A stretch of 64,000 nucleotides of DNA from Streptomyces sp. ICC1 (GCF_003287935.1 NZ_CP030287.1:2694267-2758266); one strand, 5' to 3'. Numbered from the stretch's first letter, positions 34,573 through 46,252 are shown. Program-made: numbers and translations. The notes: generated by a model from the letters alone, not told the origin.

Positions 34573-35220
34573 ATGGAAACCGAAACCGGTCGGGTCGAGG
34601 CATTCAGTGACGGTGTATTCGCGGTCATCATCACCATCCTCGTTCTGGAATTGAAAGTTCCGGAAGAAACGGGATCCGACTTCTGGCACGGAGTGCGGGA
34701 ACAGTGGCCGCACTACGCCGCCTATGTGGTGAGTTTCCTCATCATCGGAGTGATGTGGGTGAACCACCACACCATCTTCAGTCACATCAAACGGGTCGAC
34801 CGTCCTTTGCTGTTCCTGAACCTCCTGGTGCTGATGGTGGTGTCGGTGGTCCCGTACACGACCAACGTGCTCGCCGAGCACCTCATGGAGGAGGGCGGGT
34901 CGGCCAACGCGGCGGCCGTCCTCTACAGTCTCGTCACCGTGGCCTACGCCTTGGCGTTCCTGGCCTTCTGGTGGTACGTCACCCGGCTCGGGCACCTCTT
35001 CCACGAACAGGTGGACAAGGACGGCGCCCGCGCCACCAGGGTCCGCTTCGGCCTGGGCGCCATTGCCTACCCGTGCACCGTCGCCCTGGCGTTCTACTCC
35101 GCACCGCTCACGCTTGTCGCACACTTCCTGATCGCGATCTACTATGCGGCGAACCAGATCCCCATCCCCCTCGTGGTAGAGGAAGAGCGGCTCGAAACTG
35201 CCAGCGACCTCAGGAAGTAG
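34573..35220 (+). CDS. TMEM175/DUF1211-family potassium-channel-like protein
   Basis: 215 residues, about six transmembrane helices. The N-terminal signature RVEAFSDGVFAVIITILVLEL is the RxxxFSDG filter helix of TMEM175 channels; WVNHHTIFSH is also typical. Bacterial TMEM175 proteins form tetrameric potassium-permeable channels. ATG at 34573 follows AGGGGAGGTC. It lies in a 105-bp gap after the NTF2 gene. The first 100 bp use more A/T-ending codons than the neighbours. Confidence 0.87.
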   Translation: METETGRVEAFSDGVFAVIITILVLELKVPEETGSDFWHGVREQWPHYAAYVVSFLIIGVMWVNHHTIFSHIKRVDRPLLFLNLLVLMVVSVVPYTTNVLAEHLMEEGGSANAAAVLYSLVTVAYALAFLAFWWYVTRLGHLFHEQVDKDGARATRVRFGLGAIAYPCTVALAFYSAPLTLVAHFLIAIYYAANQIPIPLVVEEERLETASDLRK

Positions 35221-35292
35221 CCGCCGGGGCCTACGGCCGTTCTCCACGGTCAAGTAGGGTATTGGATCTAGCTGGTCGCGGGGGAGGCCCAG

Positions 35293-36588
35293 ATGGCTCG
35301 CGTAGTCCTGCCGGAGGAATCCACGAAGGAAATCTCCGAATTGATCGACGTACTGATCTCGCTCTTCTTCGAGTCCTTACCTCGGCGGGACCAGCGAAAC
35401 TGGGCCCGCGTATATCTGAACGGCCTGGTGCGGACGAGCGGAAAGAAAACAATCCGCAACATCGCCGGAACAGGGGCCAGTTCCGTCGAACAGAGCCTCC
35501 AGCAGTTCATCAGCAAGTCCCCCTGGGACTGGACCCCCGTCCGCCGGTCCCTCGCCCAGCACCTCGAACGGACCGCGCAGCGCCCGCTGGCCTGGGTGGT
35601 CCAGCCGATGGTCATCGAGAAGGCCGGAGACCGCTCGGTCGGCGTGGGCCGGCAGTTCGTCCCCCAGCTCGGCCGCACCGCCAACTGTCAGCAGGCCAGC
35701 GGGATCTGGCTGGCGTCCAGCGACGCGGGCTTCCCCGTCGAATGGACCCTCACCCTCCCCGGTCCGTGGACGGCCGAGCTCCTGCGCCGCCGCAGGGCCG
35801 GCATCCCCGACACCGCACGCTCGCTCACCCCCGCCCAGGACGCCGTACACGCCGTCCAGCGGATGGCCGCAGGCTGGCAACTCCAGCGCAGGCCCGTGGT
35901 GATGGAGGTGTCCAACGCAGAACTGCCCCAGTGCATCGAGTCGTTCGCGCTCCAGGACATCCCCTTCGTATTCAAAGTGGACGGCACCCTGCCCGTCTCC
36001 TTCGGCGGGGCCGGCCGCCACAAGCCCGGCCCGCACACCGCGCCCGCCCGTGAGCTCATCGACTCCCTGCGCTCCCAGCGCCGCGTCGTCGAATGGACCC
36101 GGCACGGCCGCACCGAGGGGGCGGTCACCCTGCTCACCTCGGCCGCCATCTTCGCCACCCCCGGCGAGGACCGGCTCGTCCCCGCGCCGCCCACCCCGCT
36201 GCTGCTCGTCGGGGCGTGGACCGAAGCGGCCCTGCTGCCCTCGGAGTTCTGGATCACCAACATCGGTGACCGGCCGCTCGCGCAGCTGTTCCTGCTCGCC
36301 AAGCTCACCGACCGGGTGGACCTCGACTTCGCCGAGGTCTGCGAACCCGCCGGGATCCGCGATTTCGAAGGCCGCTCCTTCCGCGGCTGGCACCACCACG
36401 CCACCCTCGCCAGCGTCGCCCACGCCGCGATGCTGCTCGGCGCGCGCGGACGGGAACCGGAGCGGTACCCCGCCCCCTCCCGGCCGGCCGTCCCCCGTAC
36501 GGTCGCCGCCCACACCGCCGTCGGGCCGGTGCTGCCGTCGAGACCGCTCCTCCCCGGGCAGAGCCCGCGCCGCGAGTACATCCGCTGA
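35293..36588 (+). CDS. IS701-like transposase homologue with degenerate active site
   Basis: 431 residues. The N-terminal helical region and the segment RSVGVGRQFVPQLGRTANCQQASGIWL match IS701/IS4-type DDE transposases. The first catalytic region, normally a DETGF-type motif at about residues 103-107, reads VQPMV, and the second, normally VVADAGYG-like, reads VVMEVSN; only the Glu of the third (FEGRSFRGWHHHATLASVAHA) is recognisable. I see no inverted repeats at its ends, and its stop overlaps the xdhC start (TGATG). It therefore looks like an immobile, domesticated protein, perhaps DNA binding. Confidence 0.75.
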   Translation: MARVVLPEESTKEISELIDVLISLFFESLPRRDQRNWARVYLNGLVRTSGKKTIRNIAGTGASSVEQSLQQFISKSPWDWTPVRRSLAQHLERTAQRPLAWVVQPMVIEKAGDRSVGVGRQFVPQLGRTANCQQASGIWLASSDAGFPVEWTLTLPGPWTAELLRRRRAGIPDTARSLTPAQDAVHAVQRMAAGWQLQRRPVVMEVSNAELPQCIESFALQDIPFVFKVDGTLPVSFGGAGRHKPGPHTAPARELIDSLRSQRRVVEWTRHGRTEGAVTLLTSAAIFATPGEDRLVPAPPTPLLLVGAWTEAALLPSEFWITNIGDRPLAQLFLLAKLTDRVDLDFAEVCEPAGIRDFEGRSFRGWHHHATLASVAHAAMLLGARGREPERYPAPSRPAVPRTVAAHTAVGPVLPSRPLLPGQSPRREYIR

Positions 36589-37787
36589 TGCTCGACATCG
36601 CCGCGGAGCTACGCGCGTGGTGCGCCGCCGGCCGGGACTTCGCGCTGGCCACGGTCGTCGCCGTCAGCGGCAGCGCGCCGCGCGGACCGGGCGCCTCGCT
36701 GGCCGTCGACTCCGCGGGCAGCGCGCTCGGCTCCCTCTCGGGGGGCTGCGTGGAGTCCGCCGTCCACGAGCTCTGCCTGGAGGCGATCGACTCCGGCGAA
36801 GGCGGCGTCCACCGCTTCGGCTACAGCGACGACGACGCCTTCGCGGTCGGGCTGACCTGCGGGGGAGTACTCGAAGTCCTGATCACTCCGGTACGCCGGC
36901 ACGACCCCGTGCGGCCCGTCATCGGCGCGGTGCTCGACGCCGCCCGCGACGGGGCCCGCTCCGCGCTCGGCCGGGTGGTCTGCGGTCCGCCCGAACAGCT
37001 CGGCCGGGCGCTGGCCGTGCACGCGGACGGCTCGTACGAGGGCCGCCTCGGCGGCAGCGCCGAGCTGGACCGGGTGGCCGCCGAGCGGGTGCGGGTCTGG
37101 CTCGCCGCCGGGCGCACCGGCACCACCGAGCTCGGCGGCGCCGCGGGCGGATGGTGCGGGGCCCCGCTCACCCTGCTCGTGGAGTCGGCGGCCGCGCCGC
37201 CCCGGCTGCTCGTCTACGGGGCCATCGACTTCGCCGCCGCCCTCGCCCGGATCGGGGCCTTCCTGGGCTACCGGGTCACGGTGTGCGACGCACGGCCCGT
37301 CTTCGTCACCGCCGCCCGGTTCCCCGATGCCGACGAGGTGGTCGTGGACTGGCCGCACCGGCACCTCGCCGCGGAATGGGAGGCCGGCCGCCTCGACCCC
37401 CGCACGGTGGTGTGCGTACTGACCCACGACGCCAAGTTCGACATCCCCCTGCTGGCGCTCGCGCTGCGGCTGCCGGTCGGGTACGTGGGGGCCATGGGGT
37501 CCAGGCGCACGCACGAGGAGCGGACCGGGCGGCTGCGCGCCGAGGGGCTGCCGGCCGCCCTGCTGGACCGGCTGCGCTCGCCGATCGGCCTGGACCTCGG
37601 CGGCGGGACCCCCGAGGAGACGGCCCTGGCCATCGCCGCGGAGTTCACGGCCGAGCGGTACGGACGCGGCGGCGGGCCGGTCCTCCCGCTGGCCCGGAGC
37701 GCGGGACCGGTCCACCGGCGGCCGGCCGCGCCGCACCCGGCCGCGCCGCACCCGGCCGCGGTGGCCCAGGGGTCTAAAGTCCCGTAG
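36588..37787 (+). CDS. xdhC: XdhC/CoxI molybdenum-cofactor chaperone
   Basis: 399 residues. The N-terminal XdhC/CoxI domain shows VVAVSGSAPRGPGASLAV and LGSLSGGCVESAVHE, and the C-terminal Rossmann domain LLVYGAIDFAAALARIGAFLGYRV with VCVLTHDAKFDIPLL and GYVGAMGSRRTHEER. XdhC binds the molybdenum cofactor and promotes its sulfuration and insertion into xanthine-dehydrogenase-type enzymes, so it probably matures the hydroxylase at 27359-31202. It begins inside the stop of the IS701-like gene. A Pro/Ala/His-rich tail (AAPHP repeats) ends it. Confidence 0.9.
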   Translation: MLDIAAELRAWCAAGRDFALATVVAVSGSAPRGPGASLAVDSAGSALGSLSGGCVESAVHELCLEAIDSGEGGVHRFGYSDDDAFAVGLTCGGVLEVLITPVRRHDPVRPVIGAVLDAARDGARSALGRVVCGPPEQLGRALAVHADGSYEGRLGGSAELDRVAAERVRVWLAAGRTGTTELGGAAGGWCGAPLTLLVESAAAPPRLLVYGAIDFAAALARIGAFLGYRVTVCDARPVFVTAARFPDADEVVVDWPHRHLAAEWEAGRLDPRTVVCVLTHDAKFDIPLLALALRLPVGYVGAMGSRRTHEERTGRLRAEGLPAALLDRLRSPIGLDLGGGTPEETALAIAAEFTAERYGRGGGPVLPLARSAGPVHRRPAAPHPAAPHPAAVAQGSKVP

Positions 37788-37863
37788 GAAACGACCATGC
37801 GGCCCCATGTGTCCTGGACGATCGGCCCGGGCCACGTAAACGCCAGGGCGTGGGACAATGAAG

Positions 37864-39377
<1,514 letters not shown>

Positions 39378-39401
39378 TCCCTTCCTGACGCGCGCTTCGT
39401 T

Positions 39402-39439
39402 CCGTCGGCCCCCCGAGCTCCGGCCCGGGGGGCCGACGG
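39402..39439. terminator. Hairpin terminator after guaB1
   Basis: 14-bp perfect stem (39402-39415 with 39426-39439), 10-nt loop, 25 bp after the guaB1 stop. No T tract. Confidence 0.7.
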
Positions 39440-39603
39440 CGTCCGCGGCCGCCGCGCGGGGGTCAAGGTGCGTGGGGCGGGCGACCGTTCGGCGACGCCG
39501 GACGACCGGTCGGCGCAAGACGGGGCGGGATACGCCGGGCGGCGGATAACTCCGCGCGCGGACTGCGGCACGCTCCGGTCATCCGACCCGGAAGGGGTGG
39601 CCC

Positions 39604-40128
39604 GTGCCCGCGACCGCCGACACCACGACCCGCCGCCGCACCGACGCGCACTCCCTCGCCCGTCTGCACAGGGAACACGGCAAGGCCCTCCAGGGCTTCC
39701 TCCTCGGCCTCACCTTCGGCGACCGGCACCGTGCCGAGGACCTCCTCCAGGAGACCCTCTTCCGCGCGTGGAAGCACCCCGAGGCGCTCGAGAGCGGCGC
39801 CCACGCCTCCCCGCGGCCCTGGCTGTACACCGTGGCCCGGCGCGTCGCCATCGACGCCCGCCGGGCCCGGCTCGCGCGCCCCGCCGAGGTCGGGCCCGAC
39901 GGGCTGGAGCACTCGCCCGCCGACGAGGACCGCACCGAGCGGTCCGCCGCCGTCCTCGACGTCCGCGAGGCCCTGCGCTCACTCAGCTCCGACCACCGGG
40001 CCGTCCTGCTCCAGATCTACTTCCACGGGGCCAGCGTCTGTGAGGCCGCCGAGGCGCTGGGGGTGCCCGCCGGGACGGTCAAGTCCCGTACCCACTACGC
40101 CCTGCGGGCCCAGTGCAGCGTGAGGTAG
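39604..40128 (+). CDS. ECF RNA polymerase sigma factor
   Basis: 174 residues. Region 2 (GKALQGFLLGLTFGDRHRAEDLLQETLFRAWK) and region 4 (LSSDHRAVLLQIYFHGASVCEAAEALGVPAGTVKSRTHYAL) are both present, spaced by a short linker. GTG start at 39604 after GGAAGGGG. There is no adjacent anti-sigma gene, which is unusual for ECF sigma factors; the convergent ABC transporter could be a target rather than a partner. Confidence 0.88.
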   Translation: MPATADTTTRRRTDAHSLARLHREHGKALQGFLLGLTFGDRHRAEDLLQETLFRAWKHPEALESGAHASPRPWLYTVARRVAIDARRARLARPAEVGPDGLEHSPADEDRTERSAAVLDVREALRSLSSDHRAVLLQIYFHGASVCEAAEALGVPAGTVKSRTHYALRAQCSVR

Positions 40129-40298
40129 GCGAGGCGGGCGCGGGCCTGTGGGCCGGGCGGCGGGGCTTGGCCCTCCCCGCCCTCTCAGTGTTTCCCGGGC
40201 CGGGTCGGGCCCGTTGGAGTCCGGGGTGCGCCCGGGGGTTGTGGGGCTCCGCCCCCGGCTCCGCGCCCCTAACGCCGGCGGGATCCGCCCGGCGGCGG

Positions 40299-42686
40299 TC
40301 AGGGGCGGGGGCCGCGGAGGGCGCCTCGGGCCGGGAGGGATGTGGCCGCCAGGGTCAGGGCCACTGCGGCGGCCACGAAGGAGACGTAGACGACGGGCGG
40401 GACGTACGGGCCGGTGCCGGTCACGGCCCTGGTCAGCGGGATCAGCGTGGCCAGCGCGATCGCCGAGCCGAGGGTGACGCCGGCGCCGCTGACCAGCAGG
40501 GCTTCCCAGCGGAGCATCCGCAGCACCTGGCGGCGGGTGGAGCCGACCAGCCGCAGCATGCCCAGTTCGCGGCGGCGGTCGAGGACGGTCATCACCAGGG
40601 TGTTGGCGGCGGCGACGGCCGCGAAGCCGCCGAGGACGGCCGCCATGGTGGTGTTGGCCCAGGCGTTGACCTCGCGCTCCATGCTCCGCTCGGCGGTCCA
40701 GGCGGAAGCGGACAGTGCCGGGCCGAAGCCCGTGGGGAGCGGACCGCGGACCAGGAGTTCCGTGGGGCGGCCGGCGGTGGTGTGGCCGGCCAGGTCGGCG
40801 GCGGGGAGGGTGATCTCGCCGAGGCCGAGGCCGCGGGAGTAGACGGCCACGATCTCGGGGGTGGTGCGGGTGCCGTCCGGGAGGCGCAGGTCCATGCGGT
40901 CGCCGACGGCGGCGCGGTCGGCGTCGGCCAGGGTCCGGTCGACGGCGACCTTGCCGGGCGCCAGCCGGGCGAGGTCCCCGGAGAGCACGCCCAGGTCCTC
41001 GACGGTGGTGATGTCCCCGGTGACGCCCTGGGCGGAGGCGCTGTGGATCAGGCGCTCCGGTCCGGAGCCGACGACGGCGAGGACGGAGGTGCGGGTGAGC
41101 GCGACCGCCCCGGCCGCGACCGCCCGGTCCGTGTCGTGCGGGTCGGTGATGACGTGGTCGGCGAGCAGCCCGGCCTCCTGCTGCCGGCTCACGGCCCGGT
41201 CCTGGCTGGTGTGGAGGAAGACCAGGGTGGAGGAGAAGGCCATGGCGAGCACGATCGGGGTGATCGCGGAGGCGAGGCGGCGGGCGTTGGTACGGGAGTT
41301 GGCGGCGGCCAGCGAGCCGGCGGCGCCCGCGGCCCGCAGGGGCAGTCCGAAGAGCGCGGCGCAGGCGCGGGCGATCAGCGGGCCGAGCAGCGCGACGGCG
41401 AGCATGAAGAGCATGACGACGCCGAGCGCGGCGTTGGCGGCGTCGGGCCCGCTGCTGGTGGCGGCCAGGCTCGCGCACGCGGTGCCCCCGGCCACGGCGG
41501 CGAGGCCCAGCGGGGTACGGATCCACCCGGGCCCGAGGCGTTCCACGGCGGCCGCGGCGAGGGCCTGGCCGGGGCGGATGCGGGCGGGGCGGCGGGCGGC
41601 GGCCCAGCCGGCGAGCAGGGCGGTGACGATTCCGATGCCGACCGCGCTGACCAGGGGGATCCAGCCGATGGTCAGGTCCACGGCGGCCGGGATGGCGCCC
41701 TTCTCCTTGAGCTGTCCGAACCACCAGGAGGCGAGCGCGATGCCGGGTACGAGGCCCAGTGCGCCCGCGGCGGGTGCGACGAGCAGGGCTTCGGTGGCGA
41801 CCGTGCGGCGGATCTGGCGCGGGGTGGCTCCGACGGCGCGCAGCAGGGCGAACTCGCGGGAGCGCTGGCCGACGGAGAGCGCGACGGTGCCCGCGGCGGT
41901 GAATACGGCGACGAGGGTGGCGATGCCGCCGAAGGAGCCTCCGAGGCCGGCCAGCATCTCCTTGGCGCCCGCGAGCTGCGGGTCCATGGCGCGGTCGGCG
42001 CCGGTCAGGACCTGGGCGCGGCCGTCCACGGCGGCCCGGACCCGTTCGGCGTCGGCCCCGAAGACCACGATGGCGTCGAGGGTTCCGGGGTGTCCGGAGA
42101 GGGCGCGCGCTTCGGCGTCGGAGAACCAGGCGCCGGGGCGGTCGGTGCGCCCGACGACCCGGAACTCCCGCTGTCCGGCGGGGGTGTCGAGGGTGACCCG
42201 GCCGTCCCCGTCCGAGGCGGGTCCGCCGCCGAGGACGACTTCGCCCGGGGCGGCCGGGGCGCGGCCCGCGCGCAGCTGCGCGGGGCTGAAGGCGGTGGAG
42301 CCCCAGCCGTACGCGTCGAAGGCCGGGCCGGGGGCGCCCGCGGTGTCCCGTACGGGGAACGCCACATCGGGCACGGCCCGTCCCAGCGGGGCCAGCCGGT
42401 CCAGGAGCGCGGCGTCCACCCGGGCGTGCTCGGGGACCTGCGCGGAGACGTCGTAGGCCCCCTCGCCGCTGCCCACGCGCAGGGTGACCCGCTGGTCGGC
42501 GGCGACCACGACGGGGGCTTCGGCGTACCGGGTCGGCGGGGTGCTCGCCCGGAGGCCGGACTCCAGGAGGAGTCCGCAGGCGGAGACGATGGCGACGGTC
42601 ATGAGCAGGGCGACGAAGGTGCCGGCGAAGGCGGCGGGGCGCAGCCGCAGCGCCGCGCGGGCCAGGCCGTTGGGGCGCGGGGCCAT
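40299..42686 (-). CDS. FtsX-like ABC transporter permease
   Basis: 795 residues. N-terminal membrane helix and large extracellular domain, then FtsX-type helices with [29 protein letters not shown], repeated near the C-terminus as [25 protein letters not shown]. This duplicated FtsX/MacB-type layout (about ten helices) belongs to exporters of lipids, peptides or drugs. ATG at 42686 overlaps the ATPase stop (TGATG), so the two form one transporter. Confidence 0.92.
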   Translation of the reverse strand: MAPRPNGLARAALRLRPAAFAGTFVALLMTVAIVSACGLLLESGLRASTPPTRYAEAPVVVAADQRVTLRVGSGEGAYDVSAQVPEHARVDAALLDRLAPLGRAVPDVAFPVRDTAGAPGPAFDAYGWGSTAFSPAQLRAGRAPAAPGEVVLGGGPASDGDGRVTLDTPAGQREFRVVGRTDRPGAWFSDAEARALSGHPGTLDAIVVFGADAERVRAAVDGRAQVLTGADRAMDPQLAGAKEMLAGLGGSFGGIATLVAVFTAAGTVALSVGQRSREFALLRAVGATPRQIRRTVATEALLVAPAAGALGLVPGIALASWWFGQLKEKGAIPAAVDLTIGWIPLVSAVGIGIVTALLAGWAAARRPARIRPGQALAAAAVERLGPGWIRTPLGLAAVAGGTACASLAATSSGPDAANAALGVVMLFMLAVALLGPLIARACAALFGLPLRAAGAAGSLAAANSRTNARRLASAITPIVLAMAFSSTLVFLHTSQDRAVSRQQEAGLLADHVITDPHDTDRAVAAGAVALTRTSVLAVVGSGPERLIHSASAQGVTGDITTVEDLGVLSGDLARLAPGKVAVDRTLADADRAAVGDRMDLRLPDGTRTTPEIVAVYSRGLGLGEITLPAADLAGHTTAGRPTELLVRGPLPTGFGPALSASAWTAERSMEREVNAWANTTMAAVLGGFAAVAAANTLVMTVLDRRRELGMLRLVGSTRRQVLRMLRWEALLVSGAGVTLGSAIALATLIPLTRAVTGTGPYVPPVVYVSFVAAAVALTLAATSLPARGALRGPRP

Positions 42687-43513
42687 CAGGCGGCCGCTCC
42701 CGCGAGCACCGGACCGGTGGTGGGACCGGTGGTGAGGGCGGTCATCCGGGCGGCGATCGCGGCGGTGGAGCTGCGCGGGAGCCGGTCGGTGATGAGGCCG
42801 TCGGCGAGGAAGAGCACCTGGTCGGCGTGGGCGGCGGCGCCGGGGTCGTGGGTGACCATGACGACGGTGGCTCCGAGGGAGTCGACGGCGGAGCGGAGCA
42901 GGCCGAGGACCTCGGCCGCGGTGGTGGTGTCGAGGGCGCCGGTGGGCTCGTCGGCGAAGATCACGTCGGGCCGGGTGACCAGCGCCCGGGCGATGGCGAC
43001 GCGCTGCTGCTGGCCGCCGGAGAGTTCGGCGGGGCGGCGCCGGCCCTTGCCCCCGAGGCCGACGCGGTCGAGCAGGTCGGCGGCGCGGCCGTGGTCCTGG
43101 CGTCCGCCGGCGAGGCGCATGGGGAGCAGGACGTTCTGCTCGACGGTGAGCGAGGGCAGCAGGTTGAAGGCCTGGAAGACGAAGCCCAGGCGGCTGCGGC
43201 GCAGCTCGGTGAGCTGGTTCTCGTTCATGCCGGTGATCTCGGTGCCGCCGAGGCGGACGGAGCCCGCGGTGGGGACGTCGAGTCCGGCGGCGCACTGCAG
43301 GAAGGTGGACTTGCCGGAGCCGGAGGGGCCCATCACGGCGGTGAAGGTGCCGCGCGGCAGGCCGAGGTCGATGCCGCGCAGGGCGTGGACGGCGGCGGAG
43401 CCGCGCCCGTACTGCCTGCGGACGCCGCGCAGCTCGACGGCGGGGGCGGCGTCGTGCGTGGACCGCTGCCCGGCCTGTCGTTCGGCCTGTCGTCTGGTCC
43501 GCCGGAACCCCAT
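42686..43513 (-). CDS. ABC transporter ATP-binding protein (LolD/MacB type)
   Basis: 275 residues. Walker [16 protein letters not shown] loop in [12 protein letters not shown], signature [15 protein letters not shown] and Walker [13 protein letters not shown] are complete. N-terminal 30 residues are Arg rich. Partner of the FtsX-like permease with overlapping TGATG. The 163-bp gap to the phosphatase gene upstream presumably holds the promoter. Confidence 0.95.
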   Translation of the reverse strand: MGFRRTRRQAERQAGQRSTHDAAPAVELRGVRRQYGRGSAAVHALRGIDLGLPRGTFTAVMGPSGSGKSTFLQCAAGLDVPTAGSVRLGGTEITGMNENQLTELRRSRLGFVFQAFNLLPSLTVEQNVLLPMRLAGGRQDHGRAADLLDRVGLGGKGRRRPAELSGGQQQRVAIARALVTRPDVIFADEPTGALDTTTAAEVLGLLRSAVDSLGATVVMVTHDPGAAAHADQVLFLADGLITDRLPRSSTAAIAARMTALTTGPTTGPVLAGAAA

Positions 43514-43676
43514 GGTGTGCCGCCTTCCGCTGTGCGTCGTTGCCTGTGTGGTGACGGTCTCGACGCTACGGAGGGAGCGGTGGCGGGGACCATGACGGGA
43601 CCTGGCGCATGTGTGGTGGGGTTTCCCCTACCACGCCCCACCGCGCCTCCCCCACCAAGGCCTGCCGCCCGGCAGG

Positions 43677-44816
43677 TCAGTCCCGGCGGATGAGCAGCAG
43701 GGCGCGGTCGTCGTTGACGTCCTTGGCGACCTTTTCGATCAGGTGCCAGGCCGCGCCCTCCCAGCCGGCGGCGACGTACCGGTCGGCCTCGCCGGTGAGT
43801 CGGTCCATGCCTTCGCTGATGTCGCGTTCGGAGGTCTCGACGAGCCCGTCGGTGAAGAGCATCAGGACGTCGCCGTGGCGCAGGTTGCCCCGGGCGGGTT
43901 CGAACTCCGCGCCGTCGTAGACGCCCAGCAGCGGGCCGTCGCCGGAGACCTCCTGCCAGCGCCCGGTGCCGGCGCAGAGCTGGAGCGCGGGCAGGTGGCC
44001 GGCGGACAGGAGTTCGTAGTCGCCGCTCTCCAGGTCCAGGACGAGGTGGATGGAGGTGGCGAAGCCCTCGTCCCAGTCCTGGCGCAGCAGGTAGCCGTTG
44101 GCGGCGGGCAGGAAGCCGTGCGGGGGCAGGGCGCCGAGGAGTCCGCCGAAGGCGCCGGAGAGCAGCAGGGCGCGGGAGCCGGCTTCCATGCCCTTGCCGG
44201 AGACGTCGGTGAGGACGATCTCCAGGGTGCGGCCGCCGTTGGTGCGGGCGGCGACGACGAAGTCGCCGGAGAAGGACTGGCCGCCGGCCGGGCGCAGGGC
44301 CATCTCGCGGTGCCAGCCGCGCGGCAGGGAGGGCAGCTTGCTCTGGACCCGGATGCGTTCGCGCAGGTCGAAGAGCATGGTGCCGCCGCGCCGCCAGGGC
44401 ACGCCGACGCGGCTGCGGAACTGGGCGATGACCAGTCCGAAGAACCCGCAGGCGGCGACGACCAGCACGGTGCCGGGCGTGACCCGGGCCGGGCCCTGGG
44501 TGTACGGCCCGAGGACGAGGGCCTCGACGATGAGGGCGGCCGCGGAGGCCGCGTACAGCGCGAGCAGGCTGGCGGGGCGCAGCAGCAGGCCGCCGGCCAC
44601 GATGGGCAGGACGAGGGCGGACGGGGAGAACCACACCGGCAGCATCAGCGTGCCGCAGGCGATGGCCGGGATGGTGAGCAGCAGGCCGCCGAAGGCGAGC
44701 CAATCGGAGGCGTCGCCGCGGAAGTAGTCGACGGCGGATTTGCGCAGGGCGGTGCGTGCCCGGTGCGACAGCATGCGCGTCCGGGCCAGGAGGGTCTCCA
44801 CACGTGCTCCGGCCAT
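43677..44816 (-). CDS. Membrane-bound SpoIIE-type PP2C phosphatase
   Basis: 379 residues. Four or five N-terminal transmembrane helices (residues about 35-135: LAFGGLLLTIPAIACGTL, VLVVAACGFFGLVIAQF), then a PP2C core with SGDFVVAART, VLTDVSGKGMEAGSRALLLSGAF, LFTDGLVETSERD and DDRALLLIR. It should dephosphorylate a STAS-type antagonist in response to membrane or envelope input. No STAS or kinase gene is adjacent, so its partner is unknown; the module at 19-23.6 kb is one candidate. Confidence 0.9.
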   Translation of the reverse strand: MAGARVETLLARTRMLSHRARTALRKSAVDYFRGDASDWLAFGGLLLTIPAIACGTLMLPVWFSPSALVLPIVAGGLLLRPASLLALYAASAAALIVEALVLGPYTQGPARVTPGTVLVVAACGFFGLVIAQFRSRVGVPWRRGGTMLFDLRERIRVQSKLPSLPRGWHREMALRPAGGQSFSGDFVVAARTNGGRTLEIVLTDVSGKGMEAGSRALLLSGAFGGLLGALPPHGFLPAANGYLLRQDWDEGFATSIHLVLDLESGDYELLSAGHLPALQLCAGTGRWQEVSGDGPLLGVYDGAEFEPARGNLRHGDVLMLFTDGLVETSERDISEGMDRLTGEADRYVAAGWEGAAWHLIEKVAKDVNDDRALLLIRRD

Positions 44817-44932
44817 TGCTTCGGGACCCTATCCATCCTGGCTGTGCGCGCGCAGGGGTACCCCCGGAGATGGGTCCATCGGCGACCGAAAAGAGATCGA
44901 CCGGGACGGATTGCCCTGGTAAGGATGGCCGC

Positions 44933-46168
44933 ATGGCTCTTGAGACGCGCGTATTGCAGGCTGATGAGTGGGATGTCTGGTATGACCACCTGGAACTGGC
45001 GTTCGGCGGGGTGCCCGAGTCCCCCGAGGAGCGGGACCTGTACAAGTCCCTGACGGAGACGAAACGATCCCTCGGCGTCTGGGACGGCGAGACGTGCGTG
45101 GGATCGGCCGGGGCCTTCTCCTTCCGGCTGTCCGTGCCGGGCGGGGCCCTCGTTCCCGCGGGCGGCGTCACGATGGTCGGCGTCTCCCCCACCCATCGCA
45201 GGCGGGGCGTGCTGACTTCGCTGATGCGGCGCCAATTGGACGACATCCGTGCGGGTGGCGAACCGCTCGCCGTGCTGACGGCCTCGGATCCGGCGATCTA
45301 CGGGCGCTTCGGCTACGGCACGGCCACGTACGCGGTGTCCGTCGACATCGACACCACGCGCGTACGCCTCTCCGTGCCGCCGGGGACCGACGACGTACGC
45401 CTGCGGCTCGTCGATCCGCGCAAGGCGCTGGCCGACTGCGAGCGGGTCTACGCGATGCTGGTCGGGCGGCGGCCGGGGATGCCGGCCCGGCAGCCGGGCT
45501 GGGAGGAGCAGGGCGTGCTCGACCCGCCGGCGGGCCGGGGCGGCGGCTCCCCGCTGAAGTGCGTGGTGGCCGAGGGGGTGGACGGCGAGGTCGTCGGCTA
45601 CGCCCGCTATCACGTCAAGCCCGACTGGGAGCAGACCGGTTCGGACGGCAAGGTCCAGGTGCGCGAGTTGAACGCGCTGGATCCGGCGGCGTACGCGGCG
45701 CTGTGGCGCTACCTCTTCGACATCGACCTGGCCTGGCGGGTGAGGGCGTACGGGCGGCCCGTGGACGATCCGGTGCTGCACCTGGTGAGTGACGAACGGC
45801 GGGCCCAGGTGCGCCGGCGCGACGCGCTGCACGTGCGGCTCGTGGACCTGCCGGCGGCGCTCCGGGCGCGGACGTACGGGGCCGCGGTGGACGTGGTGCT
45901 GGAGGTCGAGGACGCGTTCTGCCCGTGGAACGCGGGGCGCTGGCGGCTGGCCGTCGGCGCGGACGGGGCCGCCGCCTGTACCCGGACGGAGGATCCGGCG
46001 GACCTGGAGCTGTCGGTACGGGAGCTCGGCTCGGCCTACCTGGGCGGGGTCTCGCTGGCCTCGCTCGCCGCGGCCGGCCGGGTGCGCGAGGTGCGGGCGG
46101 GGGCCTTGGCGGCGGCCTCGCGGGCCTTCGCGGGGGACGTGGCCCCGTGGCTGCCGCACGGGTTCTAG
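44933..46168 (+). CDS. Eis-like GNAT N-acetyltransferase
   Basis: 411 residues. N-terminal GNAT domain with the acetyl-CoA loop GVSPTHRRRGVLTSLM (residues about 83-98) and a second GNAT-like domain, followed by a C-terminal SCP2-like domain (ADLELSVRELGSAYLGG). This matches the Eis family, which acetylates aminoglycosides and other amines in mycobacteria. ATG at 44933 follows AAGGATGG. Substrate not predictable. Divergent from the phosphatase gene across 116 bp. Confidence 0.88.
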   Translation: MALETRVLQADEWDVWYDHLELAFGGVPESPEERDLYKSLTETKRSLGVWDGETCVGSAGAFSFRLSVPGGALVPAGGVTMVGVSPTHRRRGVLTSLMRRQLDDIRAGGEPLAVLTASDPAIYGRFGYGTATYAVSVDIDTTRVRLSVPPGTDDVRLRLVDPRKALADCERVYAMLVGRRPGMPARQPGWEEQGVLDPPAGRGGGSPLKCVVAEGVDGEVVGYARYHVKPDWEQTGSDGKVQVRELNALDPAAYAALWRYLFDIDLAWRVRAYGRPVDDPVLHLVSDERRAQVRRRDALHVRLVDLPAALRARTYGAAVDVVLEVEDAFCPWNAGRWRLAVGADGAAACTRTEDPADLELSVRELGSAYLGGVSLASLAAAGRVREVRAGALAAASRAFAGDVAPWLPHGF

Positions 46169-46194
46169 GAGCCCCGCGGCCCCGGCCGTCCCGG

Positions 46195-46252
46195 GCCCTG
46201 GCCCTGGCCTTGCCTCCGGCCCTGGCCCTGGCCCTGGCCCTGGCCCTGGCCT
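46195..46252. repeat. CCTGGC hexanucleotide tandem repeat between convergent genes
   Basis: Degenerate run of CCCTGG/GGCCCT units in the 82-bp gap between the Eis-like and Nei-like genes, with at least five perfect hexamers at about 46219-46250. It reaches the Nei stop codon. Confidence 0.8.

Noticed and set aside
43514..43676. Protein-coding frame continuing upstream of the ABC ATPase
   Set aside because: No start codon with a ribosome site and no motif; treated as the promoter gap.
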